This document shows positions 1 through 11,243 of a stretch of 64,000 bases of DNA, one piece after another. The position numbers and the translations under genes were made by a program. How positions within the stretch are numbered: the stretch's first letter is position 1; each line of letters begins with the position of its first letter. The DNA lies in the NCBI GenBank assembly GCA_020747015.1, contig JAGTJM010000017.1:558001-622000 (forward strand), read 5' to 3'. The notes beneath the pieces are model-generated. The model saw only the letters and a program-made list of their open reading frames with translations. It searched no databases and had not been told where the DNA came from. The stretch comes from Pyrenochaeta sp. MPI-SDFR-AT-0127 (taxonomy: Eukaryota > Ascomycota > Dothideomycetes > Pleosporales > Cucurbitariaceae).

Positions 1-393
1 TCTTGCCAGCCTCAACTGGATCAACCTTGCCATGAGCAAATTCTAAGTCAAAGTAAGCAAAGTCAATATGAGAGACCTAGATTATCAATACTTACGGCCT
101 TTGCCGCTGCCACCCGAGTTAACAGATGAAGAATTCTCTGAAGAGTCCCCTCCTGAACCGGAAGTTTGTCCGCCCTGCTTTCCAGCCTCATGCGGGTCAA
201 CCTTGCCTTGGGCAAATTCTGAGGGCGTCAATAGATGTAACAATTTCTAAAAGGTTTTGACAAACCTCCAGTTCCAACTCTCTTATCGGGAGTGCCGTCC
301 TGCTTCAGGCCATTGTGCTCTATGTTTGCGTGAGCGTATTTCGAATGTTGGTAATTTGATGTTCTTACCTGAGGGCTTGTATGTGTCAGACAT
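1..393 (-). CDS. Conidiation/stress KGG-repeat hydrophilic protein, 5' part (3' end off window)
   Basis: This is a partial gene that runs off the left edge. I read exons on the minus strand at 369-393, 266-319, 96-218 and 1-42, with GT..AG introns between them, and the frame stays open across all junctions. The start is MSDTYKPSEHNG. Two exons open with almost the same peptide (EFAQGKVDPHEAGKQGG, then QFAHGKVDPVEAGK), followed in exon 3 by a Gly/Ser-rich linker. GKVDPxEAGKxGG blocks are typical of fungal conidiation-specific (Con-10/KGG) and hydrophilin-like stress proteins, which are small, hydrophilic and probably unstructured. The role in sporulation or desiccation stress is inferred from the family. 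Exons 2 and 3 are phase 1-1 and could be duplicated or skipped without breaking the frame. The family assignment is fairly good; the exact subfamily is uncertain. Confidence 0.7.
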
Positions 394-2274
394 ATTGATT
401 GAGTTGCACTGAATCTATTTGGATTGGATATTATGTGATAAGATCGAATCTGAATGAGAAAGTTGTGATGATGGAGTGGGTTATTGAGATAAATGGCGAA
501 CAACAGCTCGATACTTATACTTCGAAATCACCCAAAAAACAAATATACTCGACGTCAATATTTCACAGCGGTGAACAAGCGTAGCCTTGCGTGACTTTTC
601 CATTGATTTAATTCTGACGCGTAGACCGATACGTACTGCCACTAGTTCATGGACAATGTATGAATACGCCTACCAACGATTTCGCAGATCATTCTAGCTC
701 AAGCCACCATACGCAGTTTGGACCTTGCAGAACAATGGATCTGGTCGTGATTTTGAGATTCCCATGTTCTGACCCTTAATTTCGATTATCTTCTTGATGT
801 CATTATCGATCGTTGATGTCATGCCGCCTCCTTGCTGCTGTACTAGTGGCCCAGGAACATCAATGACCCCGGAAACGGGAAGATCGATCGTACATGACAT
901 GTGGAGACGCATGTAGGTGGACAGGGGTCAATGCCGATCTTTCGATGCTTAATATTTGTCCACGATAGATCGCAACAGACATGCACCTCCGAGACACGCT
1001 AGTCCTCCTGGCGTCGCACATTTCTTACTTCGATTGGATAGTCTATGACAGGTACTTTCACTACGCGTCCGAGGCATGATCACGAGATCGCGCACTTTCG
1101 TGTTTCGTGTCGTCACAATCTGATGTTGCGTTTGCAAGCTTTCATATTTTGACATCATAACCGACGCGCGAGCTACCAATTGCATCTATGGAAAAAGGTT
1201 AGGCTCGAAAGCCTACTCTAGGGGACATAAATCAAACCAACATCAAACAAGTCGTAATTTAGTATTTGTGACCGGCCTTACTTTCAAGAATCAGAGTATG
1301 AAAGGAGCTTCATCAGCAATATCATCAGGCTGGCCTTGTGCGTTCGCGTGATCACGTGCAAGGCTAGACCTTAATAACACGTGATCATCATCGTCAAGTC
1401 ACTTCACTGTGAAGACATGGCATTTTTACGAAATTGAGACAGTGCTAACTGGCGGGAAAGAATTCTTTGAAACATGCTACAGCCACATACCAATGGCGTC
1501 TTGTCCCCACGCGCATGTCGATTGAGAAGGACAAGTTCAGTTGCCAGGTTCTGTTCCTCTTAGGTAGCTAAGTGTTGTGAATGAGTTAATACCTTGTAGC
1601 TCGACCTGAGGTGTCCTTTCGAGAAGAAGCTAACAGATTGCATGTATATTCGCAGCATCTACATTATGAAGTTCGTCGCCTCCATTCGCGAAAGCGCACA
1701 TGGGAATGGACGCCTGAGAATGCACACAGCCCCTCATGTGCGTCTAAACGATGCTATGACTCCCTCTGATTGGCAGATGCTGACAGCCCGAGCAACGCGT
1801 GATTGGTATGGTGACCTGCCTCTTCCCGCATGTTATTTCCAGACCAGTCCGTCTCGCTGACTGCCCAGCAAATAAACGAGGAGCGAGGCTGATTGCAAGC
1901 CTTGTCAAACTCAACAAGCTGCCCCGCGCCATTCTTTCTCTCATGTTTACACATCATACCTTCGCGATATCTGTAGTGTAAGCTTGGAGACATTAGTGTG
2001 CTCCGCTGACAAACTAAATCACTAGGCTTGACAGCGCCGAATGGATTGCCAGAAGTTAGGCTTGCCGGTCCCTAAACACAGCCGTACGAACCAAGTCAAT
2101 CAGCATCAACCTTGGACTGTAAATTTCCGTGAACATTGAAAATCTCTTTTCCACCGAGGCGGGTCCTCTTTCCCATCGGGAAGACCCTCCCATTGGCGGA
2201 TTTACCGGCGTAGTAGCACTCTACTCGATTTGAGGGCATGTTATACGGCATCAGCAGCGCCTTTGCTTGCCGAA
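394..2274. other. Gene-poor stretch, likely promoter DNA
   Basis: No convincing coding exon was found on either strand; the open frames are short and lack family features. It lies between two divergent starts, so it probably holds both promoters. A paired CACGTG element at 1349-1387 is listed separately. Confidence 0.5.
1349..1387. promoter_or_regulatory. Inverted pair of CACGTG E-box elements
   Basis: TGATCACGTG at 1349-1358 is mirrored exactly by CACGTGATCA at 1378-1387, with a 19-bp spacer. CACGTG is the core recognised by bHLH factors of the Pho4/Cbf1 type. The site sits between the divergent KGG-repeat gene and the 1261-residue gene. The regulatory role is inferred from the motif only. 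Confidence 0.35.
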
Positions 2275-5200
2275 ATGTCTGCAACTCAAGTGAGTGATAG
2301 ATTCATACCTTCTTTTACACTCCAGATGCTTGTCTAGTATTGAGTTCGTTTCTGTATTGTTTATACTTAGTGTCCACGTCATAGGATATCGCAACCATCA
2401 ATAGCGGTACGCCATTGCATTTTTCAGTACTATCAATCTTCACCAAAAAGATGTTCCGTAAACCCTTTGTGTATTTGTTGAGCTTTTGAGGTATCCTGAT
2501 AGTCCTTAATTATTCGGTGATCTTACTCAAAGTATTGCTAATTTGTGCTGCGTGCTAGGAAGTAAAGGCCGCTGTTTCTGATGTGGTCAGCGTATTTCAT
2601 AACAGCTCGGAGGTGCTGAAACAAATGATAAAAAAGCACCGTATTGCTATCAACACTCAGCAGGGGTTCGAAGAGAAGCAATTGTACAACTCTTTGGTAT
2701 CATCAGAAAAACAGATAAGTTTGCGGTACGCAGAAGACTTGGATGAAGTTGGGGATCTCATACGCATTGGTGATGGTAAGTTCCACAACTCAAGAGCCAT
2801 ACGAACTTGATATGTGTTAATTTGCCGCCTATGAACAGCGATTGCGTGGGAACGTCTCCAAGCGATTGCTTCGGTCATGTTTAGCGAACTTCTCAGTAGC
2901 TTGCAAATGGCAGTTAAGAACAAGAATGCAAGCATAAACTTGACCTCACTGCACGAATTATCGATTTTGAGCAAAAGAGATGCTATAATAGCTTTAGATG
3001 AGCTTAAACAAAGGATATCTATCAGAGAGCTCAGCACGCCGCAGTCCAAAGGTGGGGATGACCCATCGCTGAATGATGGGATAATTGAATCAAACCAACA
3101 ACAAGTGAAAAGCGCATTCAATCCAGGAAAACTCACCTCGGATAGCTATATTCCGCCAGCCATAACATTTCCATCACAAGATGACACAAAGAAGTCACGT
3201 CACGGTTCGCGCTGGCGATTTAAACAAAATGAAGGGAATAAGAACGTTTCTACCGAATCTGTCCCGACCTTATCCCATACTTCTGCGGACATGAATTTCT
3301 TCAGCTCTTACAAGAAGACTCTTAATGTTGAGGGCGAATCAAGTGGTCCTTCACAATCTAAATCCGATCGATTGTCGAAACTCAAACAAAGACTCAAACA
3401 AACTGAACTTTCGCCAATTCTTACGTCAATGCAGCCTTCAAGCTTTGATGGTATATTTGAGCTTCCCGCGGCTCCGCTAAACTTGATGAAAAGAACAGCA
3501 GAAGTTTTCTGGCAAAATTTTGACTTGCTGGTTTTGTATCAAGGAGCAATAGGTCGACTACCCTACGATACTTTCATCAAGAGCCACAACACTCTTTTGG
3601 GAAACTTTCTCAAAGATATCAGACTCTATAATACAGCAGACTTCTCAAGCGAACTACAATTAGAAGCTGCACAGATACTCCGTCACCGATCCCACCGACA
3701 GGAAATTAGTGAATACATCTACAATTACGGATATTCAAGATCTAATATAGCTGAAGCTTCTGGTGACCAAGACTTGAAGCGATCTGATATTCCTGGAAGC
3801 TCCTCAAAAGTGCAAGATGAACAGGGGATCAATACGAGGCAAATTGAGCTAGAAGATGTGACGGAAAGCGAATCTAGTGATGAAGAGGTGGAATTCAATC
3901 CTCCTCCCATGGAGCTTCATGCTCTTACATACCTTCTCCAGGACGGTCTGGCGTTCCAGATACTAAAAATCAATCTATGCAGCCTCGTGTATCCAGTGCG
4001 CGCTATCTCCGAGGCCTTGCATAATAGGTTTCGGGATCAAGCACTCACCAACTTGATTTGCAGACAATTCGATAGAGTCGCAATCGGCGATTACGCTTGG
4101 CTCAAAGAATTGGATGCAACGGGATACACCAAGGAAGAAATTTCGCAGCTCCTGCTGGAGGAATCAACAGACTCGCCATTGATATATTTTACACATCGCA
4201 ATACAATAACAGCTCTCGAGTATAATCCTGAATTTCACGTCACAGACTGTGCTCATACTGGCCAAAAGGACACTATACCTCCTTTGGGATATCTAACAGC
4301 ACTCGACGATAATGGCATTCATGAAATCGTTCAAGAGCTTTGTGGCCTCGCTGGTGTCATACCATTCTGTCGCGAAAAGGATCTCTGGAATGGGATTCTG
4401 TATTTTGATCACGACAAAACGATTGTCAGTGTGACGTATGCCGCTCCCGGTACTGAAATAGACGACACCCAAAGACTCCTTCAAAGATCCAATCACACCC
4501 TAGAAAATCTTCTTCGTGCGGTTGGTGCTTTTCAAAAACAAGGAATGTGTTGTAACACTTACTCGGTACTTGTTCATGAGAACATACCTCGGTTTTATCC
4601 TACTGATGACCCCGGTCCTGTCGTACTACGTCAACTTGATTTGAAGAGCATCATAAGGCTTTCAAATGAGACGCACGTCTTGCAGAAACTCTTGAGCATG
4701 CAAAGTAAAAAATGGGAACTCGAAAGAGCCGCCTTCCAGGACATCCAAGAAGCTGCTGTGGGCGTGCTTGGTGCTCTTGGAACAGGGAATTTTCCACCAT
4801 TTCAGCAATTGTCGTTCAGACATACAATACATGTCGTAGCGCTAGCTGCTCAATTTGCTTCATTAGCATTTCTTTCTTACAGCCAGGCGCATGTTGCCCC
4901 AATACAGCCGTTTTACCTCGACACCGCACAAGAGGAAGTCAAATTGCTCGGTACATACGAAGACGGCAAGGCGCCATTTAAAATTTATGCAGACACTACC
5001 AGACTTTCTTGTATTGGGGATATGCTACGCTCTCCAGTCGTTGTGTTTAGTGTTAGCCCTCCACATAATAGAGGATTTTTCATGCCTCGCGATCAGAAAT
5101 ACGACTTGGTTGCAACAGCGGAAGACTTACTAGGTAAGCTTCAGGTCATATTTCCCATTTCTAGAAATTGCTGACATATTACACTCGTAGATACCTGGGA

Positions 5201-6449
5201 TGATGGAAGTCTTCTAGTCCCCGCAGATGGATCTGAAGGCTACTTTGCCATTCAACTTTGTGGGGGCCTCATTGCGCCTGCTTCCAAGTTGAAAGAAAAG
5301 CTCGTCGGTACAGATGCTGATGTCTTGTTCCATTGGAGCTCTGATAATAACACAACATCCTTTGAGTGCACATTTTCAGTAGAAGAACATATTCGCATTG
5401 GTGGATTCGTCACTCTGAATGATAGTTGCGCAATCGATGAGGACCAAAGCTGGCGTTCTTCAGCCCCTGCCTTTGAAATATTAGGGGTACGAGATAATAT
5501 CTGGAGGCACGATGAAAGTCAGTTTGGAGGCCAAGTAGGACAATACGCATTGCTACAATACAACAGAACGAAGCATAAGATCCCAGGAACAACACTAAAG
5601 ACAGTTATCTTACGAAGCATTCGTAGCAAGGCGCATTTTGCAAGATACAATCTCGACGACTTATGGGGCGTCCAAGTCAGTTTTTGTACAGGTGTGGCGC
5701 GGAGAGTGCCTCTTCGCATACTTATGGCAGACTTGATGCCAATTGTAACGCAGACCATGCCTCGTGGGAGAGAAATGTGGGGGCAGCTTCACCAACACAA
5801 AGTCGAAGAAGCTTTTCGATCCGATTCGGTTTTTACATGGCTAGAAAACCTAGAACCGGATTTAGGGAATTTCATCGACATCCTTATGCGCGAGGTCCTC
5901 CTGACTCTAGAGTCTACAGGTGTTGACGAAGAAGAACATGAGCTGACGGTGGCATGGGTCCTCCAGCGACCACCTTACCAGTGTTTTAGAGTTTCTTGCA
6001 GCGACAAGAAGAACTCATGGATGCGCGTGCTCACAGATTCCGGGGATTGCGCTACCTTTGCCTATATCGTCACGCAATGCCTCGAAACCCCCACCATAAA
6101 ATGTCGTGGGCCATCACCAAATTGGCACAGTACAGCGCCAATCCTCGAAACCGCTGTTCTCCGCCACAATCTCCAGCCCAGTCAGCCCCTTGGTCCTTTG
6201 GAGCACAAGAAAGCATACTTTTTCCGAAAGCCAGATTCACTACTCCAGGTGACTGTAGAAAGGCAGCGTGTGTCTGGCGACGTTAATCTCTATGTTTCTC
6301 CAAGCTCTATTCCAGCCAAGTTCAGGCAGAGGCTATATAATTTGGAAAGGATGCGAAGCCAAGTATCTACGATTAGAGAGCGGAGAGGGTGTGGTGAGAC
6401 TGGCGCGGAGGCAGTTGCGATACTCACGAAGGCAGAATCCGGGATTTGA
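2275..6449 (+). CDS. Large uncharacterised protein (about 1261 aa)
   Basis: I do not recognise this gene. Exons are probably 2275-2289 (MSATQ), 2559-2775, 2839-5133 and 5191-6449; the last two junctions are very clear (62-nt and 57-nt introns, frame kept exactly). The first intron, 269 nt, is long for this window, so a small exon may be missing and the start is tentative. The product begins with a helical, coiled-coil-like segment (about residues 5-130), then a polar low-complexity stretch rich in Ser, Lys and Gln (about 130-240), an acidic Ser/Glu patch (about 395-415), and a long folded C-terminal half without transmembrane segments. No ATPase, kinase or DNA-binding signature is visible. 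The N-terminal helices loosely resemble the N-terminal domains of fungal STAND proteins, but no NACHT or NB-ARC P-loop follows. Codon use looks like that of its neighbours. Confidence 0.6.
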
Positions 6450-6652
6450 AATGTAGGCGAGTTTCGCATGTTCTATGAAATGCTGGGTTTGATCGCTTCG
6501 AATTTCAGCGCCCAAAATACTACAATAAATTATATGTGGTTTCACAGATTTGATATCCAAGCCTATAAGGTAAACCAAGGTATGATGAGCAATCCGCTTT
6601 CTAAGATCAGACGCGAACACATAACTGAGCTGGGGTATTCGTAAACAGGAGC

Positions 6653-8713
6653 TCAGAACATTCCCGAAGCCGATGGCTTAGGCCGCAACGCATCCAGTAC
6701 CTCAAAGCTTCTCACCCCACTTGGTGGTTGCTGAGAGACAGCTCTGCGCACCGCTTGCCTTCTCTTCAATTTTCGAGACCTGTTCTCCCGCCACGATACG
6801 AACCACTCCATGATGGCTCCTCCATAAAACGCTAGGAATACACTGAACGACACTGTCCCCACAGTTACGCTTCCCGCGATGATCCAAAACAGGCCCTGGG
6901 TGCGGTCCATTTCCCTGATGTCGGCGAAGTTCATGCCAAAAAAGGAAGAGATGAAAGACAATGGAAGGAAGATGATGGTGACAATTGTAAATACGAGAAT
7001 GGCTTTGCCATGATCTTCTAGTCGAATATTGACAAGCTGAATTGTTCGGTTGATGAGCGCATTACTGTTTTCGCGGAGATCAACCAGGTCCGCATACTCA
7101 CGCTGGAGATTCTCTAGCAATTGGGCTGCTGGGTCAGAAAGATTTGAGAAGGACACTTGGCGGTAAGTAGCGATATCAGCAGGCGGAATTGAACCCATTG
7201 CACGTGGATGAGCAGGTCGCGTAGAAGGATGGGGGTACCCTCGATCGTGACCTGGGTTCATGCTCTCCTGTAGATTGGTGACGAGCTCCATTTGCTGCTC
7301 CATAATGGATATGATGATGTTGAGCTCTTCCTGAACTTGAAGTAGATCCATGACAAGTTTGGTACTAGGACTACGATGCAAACGATACTGAAGATGGCCC
7401 AGATAGCTGGCATATCTGTCGGATAAACAGAGAGTTATGTCGCTCCAGAAACTGCGATGCAACATGCCGAGTGCTCCACTAAGTGCGGCAATAATATGTG
7501 TCGATGCAGTATAGTCTTGTTCATGTGAAGCGTTGAGGTACGCATTTCGGATACCACGAAATGATACCTCCATTATCCTTGCAGAGAGTTGAAGCGGTGG
7601 CCAACGCGACTTCCACGATTGGTTACTCGAAAAGGTCACAACATGGCGAGAGTCAATGACTAATATCCACAACTCATCAACATTCAATGAAGTCGGATAG
7701 TGACCATACCATCGCCGGACCTTGAGATCTAAGTTGCGGTCCGTTTGCCATGGTTTGTGCTTCGTAAAGACTTGCTGCGACTCGCGATCAGTCGTATCCT
7801 CGAGGCGGTAGAAATGCTGTAGAATCGATCTCAGTAGATGAGATGAGCTTCGAGAAGACTGGTAGCCTTCTCTAGGATCCACTTGGAATCTTAATGGAGG
7901 TGCGTTTCCTTCAACAGTCCAATCGAGAAATGGAACGCTGAGCAAAAAAGGTCCTTCTTCGTCTTTTCCATCACCAAAGCCTTCACTCAGATGTTGAAAG
8001 AAGGGCGCAAAATACCTCCCATGTTTAGAGAATCGCTCTTGTTGGTTGACACAGTGTTCCAGCTGGTTGAGTGCAGCTACTATCTTGTTTGGATTCTTGC
8101 TCCAGTCTGAAAGCCCAAGCAGACATCCCGAGAGATAGTCTGCGTATTTGCTTGAGATATGTATCCAGCGACACTTGCGCGAATCGGGTGAGTCAAAAAT
8201 GGTTTCTTGCACCTTTTTGCTTCTCAAGCAATTTAACCACCCAAATTCAGCAGCAAGCGCTTTGTAACGGGCTTGTTCATTGCGATTCTGCGTTACTTCC
8301 TCGATTGAGATGCTTGCCGCCAATTCGTCTCGATTTTGTAGATCAGGTAGGAGCGTGGATGATAAAACCTCGCGCATTTCCAGCATTGCACCGACATCTT
8401 GTCTCCATCCCTCAAGGCGGATGTCATGGATCTGGAGTTGCGCTGGAGACAGGCGTCGGTTTCGCCAGTAAGGGTCCAAAAGCCAGTCAACTTGAGCTGG
8501 TTCTACGCCCTTGGACATTCCATTCTCAATGTTTTGGGAAGGCATCATACGCTGCGCGTGTTCGAAGGTGCCCAGAGAGCCAATCAGATTGACGCGTTCA
8601 TCGTGGCTGGTCAACGCCGTCAGGGGAAACGATGCGACAATTAATACATGCAGCGATTATTTGCAGTAGCATATGCACAAGTACGCAAGGCTGGAAAGTT
8701 GCGCATTGTTCAT
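6653..8713 (-). CDS. CorA-like Mg2+ transporter family protein
   Basis: This is a membrane protein of the CorA divalent-cation channel superfamily, expected to move Mg2+ (or related ions) across a membrane as a pentamer. The main exon is 6653-8606. A first exon at 8685-8713 (MNNAQLSSLA) joins it across a 78-nt GTAC..CAG intron in the right phase, giving 660 aa. Without that exon the first in-frame ATG is at 8548. The N-terminal two thirds is a large soluble helical domain. Near residue 566 lies the hallmark GMN signature (SSFFGMNFAD) at the end of the first transmembrane helix, followed by a second helix (about 585-610) and a basic C-terminal tail. Two helices with GMN between them is the family layout. 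It converges on the large unknown gene 203 bp away. The family is secure; the ion and the membrane are not. Confidence 0.85.
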
Positions 8714-9807
8714 GTACGAATGAAGTGAATCAGGAGTTGCTGCTGCCACTCAGCCACCAGCTGTGCCGTGCCAAGCCGGGTCCGTGCACGTTGGACGGAG
8801 GAGCAAATTGTTGATGGCTCCAGCATTCGACTGACAAGGTACTTCTGTTGATTAGTAGAGTACCTCAAGGGTGTGGAGATGGATTAGACCGAGTGCTTAC
8901 ATTCATCGATGCTGAGCGAGGTTACCGGCTATCACCAAGCGAGGATACTTCCGCCTTGTATGAAGCAGCTTCTGAACTATTGATTGTTCTTCAACGTGTC
9001 ACTGTCCCAAACTTTACGTTTTTTGTGCCTTACTTTGTAGGCATAAATCTTGTAGGCATATGATTGTGGCATACTGCGCAAATAGCTAGTTGGTTGGAGC
9101 GACCATAGAGGTGACTTTAAGGCTAGAACCTACCTAGGTAGTTCTGTAAGACTATAAGATTACCGGAGATCAAATGGGTATCCCTAGAGCGGACTATACC
9201 TTCTGACTTCATCTTCTATTGTCCAGTGCCCTTAATGTCGGAGGATCTACTGAGTTTCATCATGGACATATCATTTACAACAAGTTCAAAATATGAGCAC
9301 TATGTAATGCAACATAACTGTACCGTAATGAGATATAAGTCTGAAGAGAACCAGCGGTTTCAAAATAGTCATACGCTTGTCCTGTTGTTTTTATTCCGAT
9401 GGCTGCGATCCGTGTGGAGGAGCGAATCACAGCCAGACGATCACATGACAAGCCGCAGCTGCCCTGGCCTAACCGCTTTCGCCGTACAGCTTCAGGCCCC
9501 AATCATACCCCTCGCAAGGCAACCTGTTAATGCCGCGCTGAAGTATTGATGACGACAGCTAATATGCACCCACAGGCACAATGATAGTGTGACAATTTGC
9601 AGAGACTCCATTGGCTAGAAGAAAGCAAGGGGAGTCTTTGTTGCCGTCACCCAGGGAACATGCCCTCGGTTCTCCACCACATGCACCCGAGTTCCTGAAT
9701 ATTTGAGGATCTCGTATCCAAAGTGTAGGGCTGCTCCAAACTCTTACCCGTTGATACAAAGTCCTAGCATCCCTGAGCCACTTCAATTGATCCTAGACAA
9801 CCTCACA
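8714..9807. other. Intergenic, no gene seen
   Basis: It separates the divergent starts of the CorA-like gene and the DUF2231 gene. Open frames here are short and without recognisable features. It should hold both promoters. Confidence 0.5.
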
Positions 9808-10371
9808 ATGAGCCCCAAGCACCCCGCGACGGTCCATTTCCCCATCACGACCACCGTCCTAACAGGAGCACTTGATGCCGTGTACTTTCTATCCACGTAT
9901 GCTCCGACTTCCACACTTGTGGCTTCCACTTGTAAGTCTCTGCGGCTTCCGAAATATGAACCTCGCTGACGCTGTGAAGTTAAAACGTTAGACATTACTA
10001 TCCCTCCTACCATGTTTCCAGTGCTTTCCTTCTACACGACTATCCTCACGATCCTCTTCTCCATCCCAGCCGTAGCCACCGGTGCATATGAGTTCATGCC
10101 GCTCGTCCAGCGTGATGGATTCTCGTCGAAGAAGGCAAAAGTTGGCGTGCTTCACGCTCTCATAAACGACGTCGCAGTCTTCGGTGCTGTATACAATTGG
10201 TGGAGTAGAAGATCTACACCTGGTACCACACCGAGCAATGAGAATATATTGATCAGCACTGTGTTGGCGTTGCCCGCTACTCTCTTTGCTGCGTATCTTG
10301 GTGGCTCGCTGGTATACCAGTATGGGATGGGATTCCGAGGGGCAAGTGCGACGGCAAAGAAGCGGCAATGA
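9808..10371 (+). CDS. DUF2231-type small integral membrane protein
   Basis: Two exons, 9808-9931 and 9992-10371, joined across a 60-nt GTAAGT..TAG intron, encode 167 aa. The protein opens with MSPKHPATVHFPI, the HPxxVHFPI(A/T) signature of DUF2231 proteins, and has about four hydrophobic segments. They include one around the start of exon 2 (MFPVLSFYTTILTILFSIPA), one over the AVFGAVYNWW part, and a last one over LALPATLFAAYLGGSLVY. The loop RDGFSSKKAKVGVLHALIND fits the conserved H-rich loop of the family. The function of DUF2231 proteins is unknown, although bacterial relatives often sit near redox or heme proteins. The start is the only ATG in frame after an upstream stop. A confident family call without biochemical meaning. 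Confidence 0.8.
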
Positions 10372-11243
10372 GCGAAGGAAACATCGAAGGCATTGCAGCA
10401 TATTCTTGGTTGGTAAGGGAATCACTCCTTGTAGGCCAGCTATGCTTCGCATATTCTAGGCATTTAGTTAGTTGCCTACTGTCAAAGGTATCCATACGCA
10501 GCATCGTTCATTTCATGGCACTCATGATCTTCGTATACTCCATGTACAAAGAATTTCTAGCGTGCAATATGTACCGGGTACAGGAATCAACTCTGACAGA
10601 CTAGCGCTAGGCCTTGGGGATGAAGGAAGTGATTTGGCATGCGATGGCCAAGCGTTTATAGAGCATCAATTGAGCTGTATCAGTCGATTTGAATGGTCAC
10701 AGAATGATGGCAAGAATCAAATGACTAACAACTTGGTCTTCGCATGATTTTTGCATGCTCCTACGTCAACCGCTGTACGGCCATCGCTAAGCACTACCCT
10801 TGTCAACCTTTATCGGCTGGTGACCCGCTCGGTTCTCCACTTCCAGCAGGCTGCCATGCGATAAGAGCCCTGAAATGCGTTGATCAAAGTGCATCCTCCT
10901 TCCTGTTTGCGGTAGTTTACATGGTGTTTACGTACGTGTGTAGACTCAAAGGGCCGTTACAGTGCTAGTGACCTATCACAGCGGTTCTTGGGTAGGCTTA
11001 TCGTCATCCCCAAGCGAATACATGTAGGAACCGAGCCTTGCAGACATCATCATTCAAGGTGATGTCGTGGGCTGAATACTGCTATAAGCCCAATCTGAGG
11101 CCCCGCATCTGAAGGATGGGGATATGACTTTGCGAGTGGGGTGAATCTCGTGGGTTTTCATCGCAGAGGCCAGACAGCGATGTATATAATCAAGCGCTGA
11201 ACCCAAGATATTCGCAGTAACGATCTCTGTCCTCAGTCGTACA
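10372..11243. other. Intergenic region before the amidase gene
   Basis: No coding exon was recognised. The last 60 bases carry a TATATAA element that fits the amidase promoter. Confidence 0.5.
11183..11189 (+). promoter_or_regulatory. TATA box of the amidase gene
   Basis: TATATAA lies 55-61 bases upstream of the amidase ATG, a usual distance for fungal TATA promoters with a short leader. Confidence 0.5.

Noticed and set aside
2657..3136. 159-codon minus-strand frame
   Set aside because: Antisense to well-supported exons of the 1261-residue protein.
8071..8592. 173-codon plus-strand frame
   Set aside because: It lies antisense inside the CorA-like exon and has no independent features.
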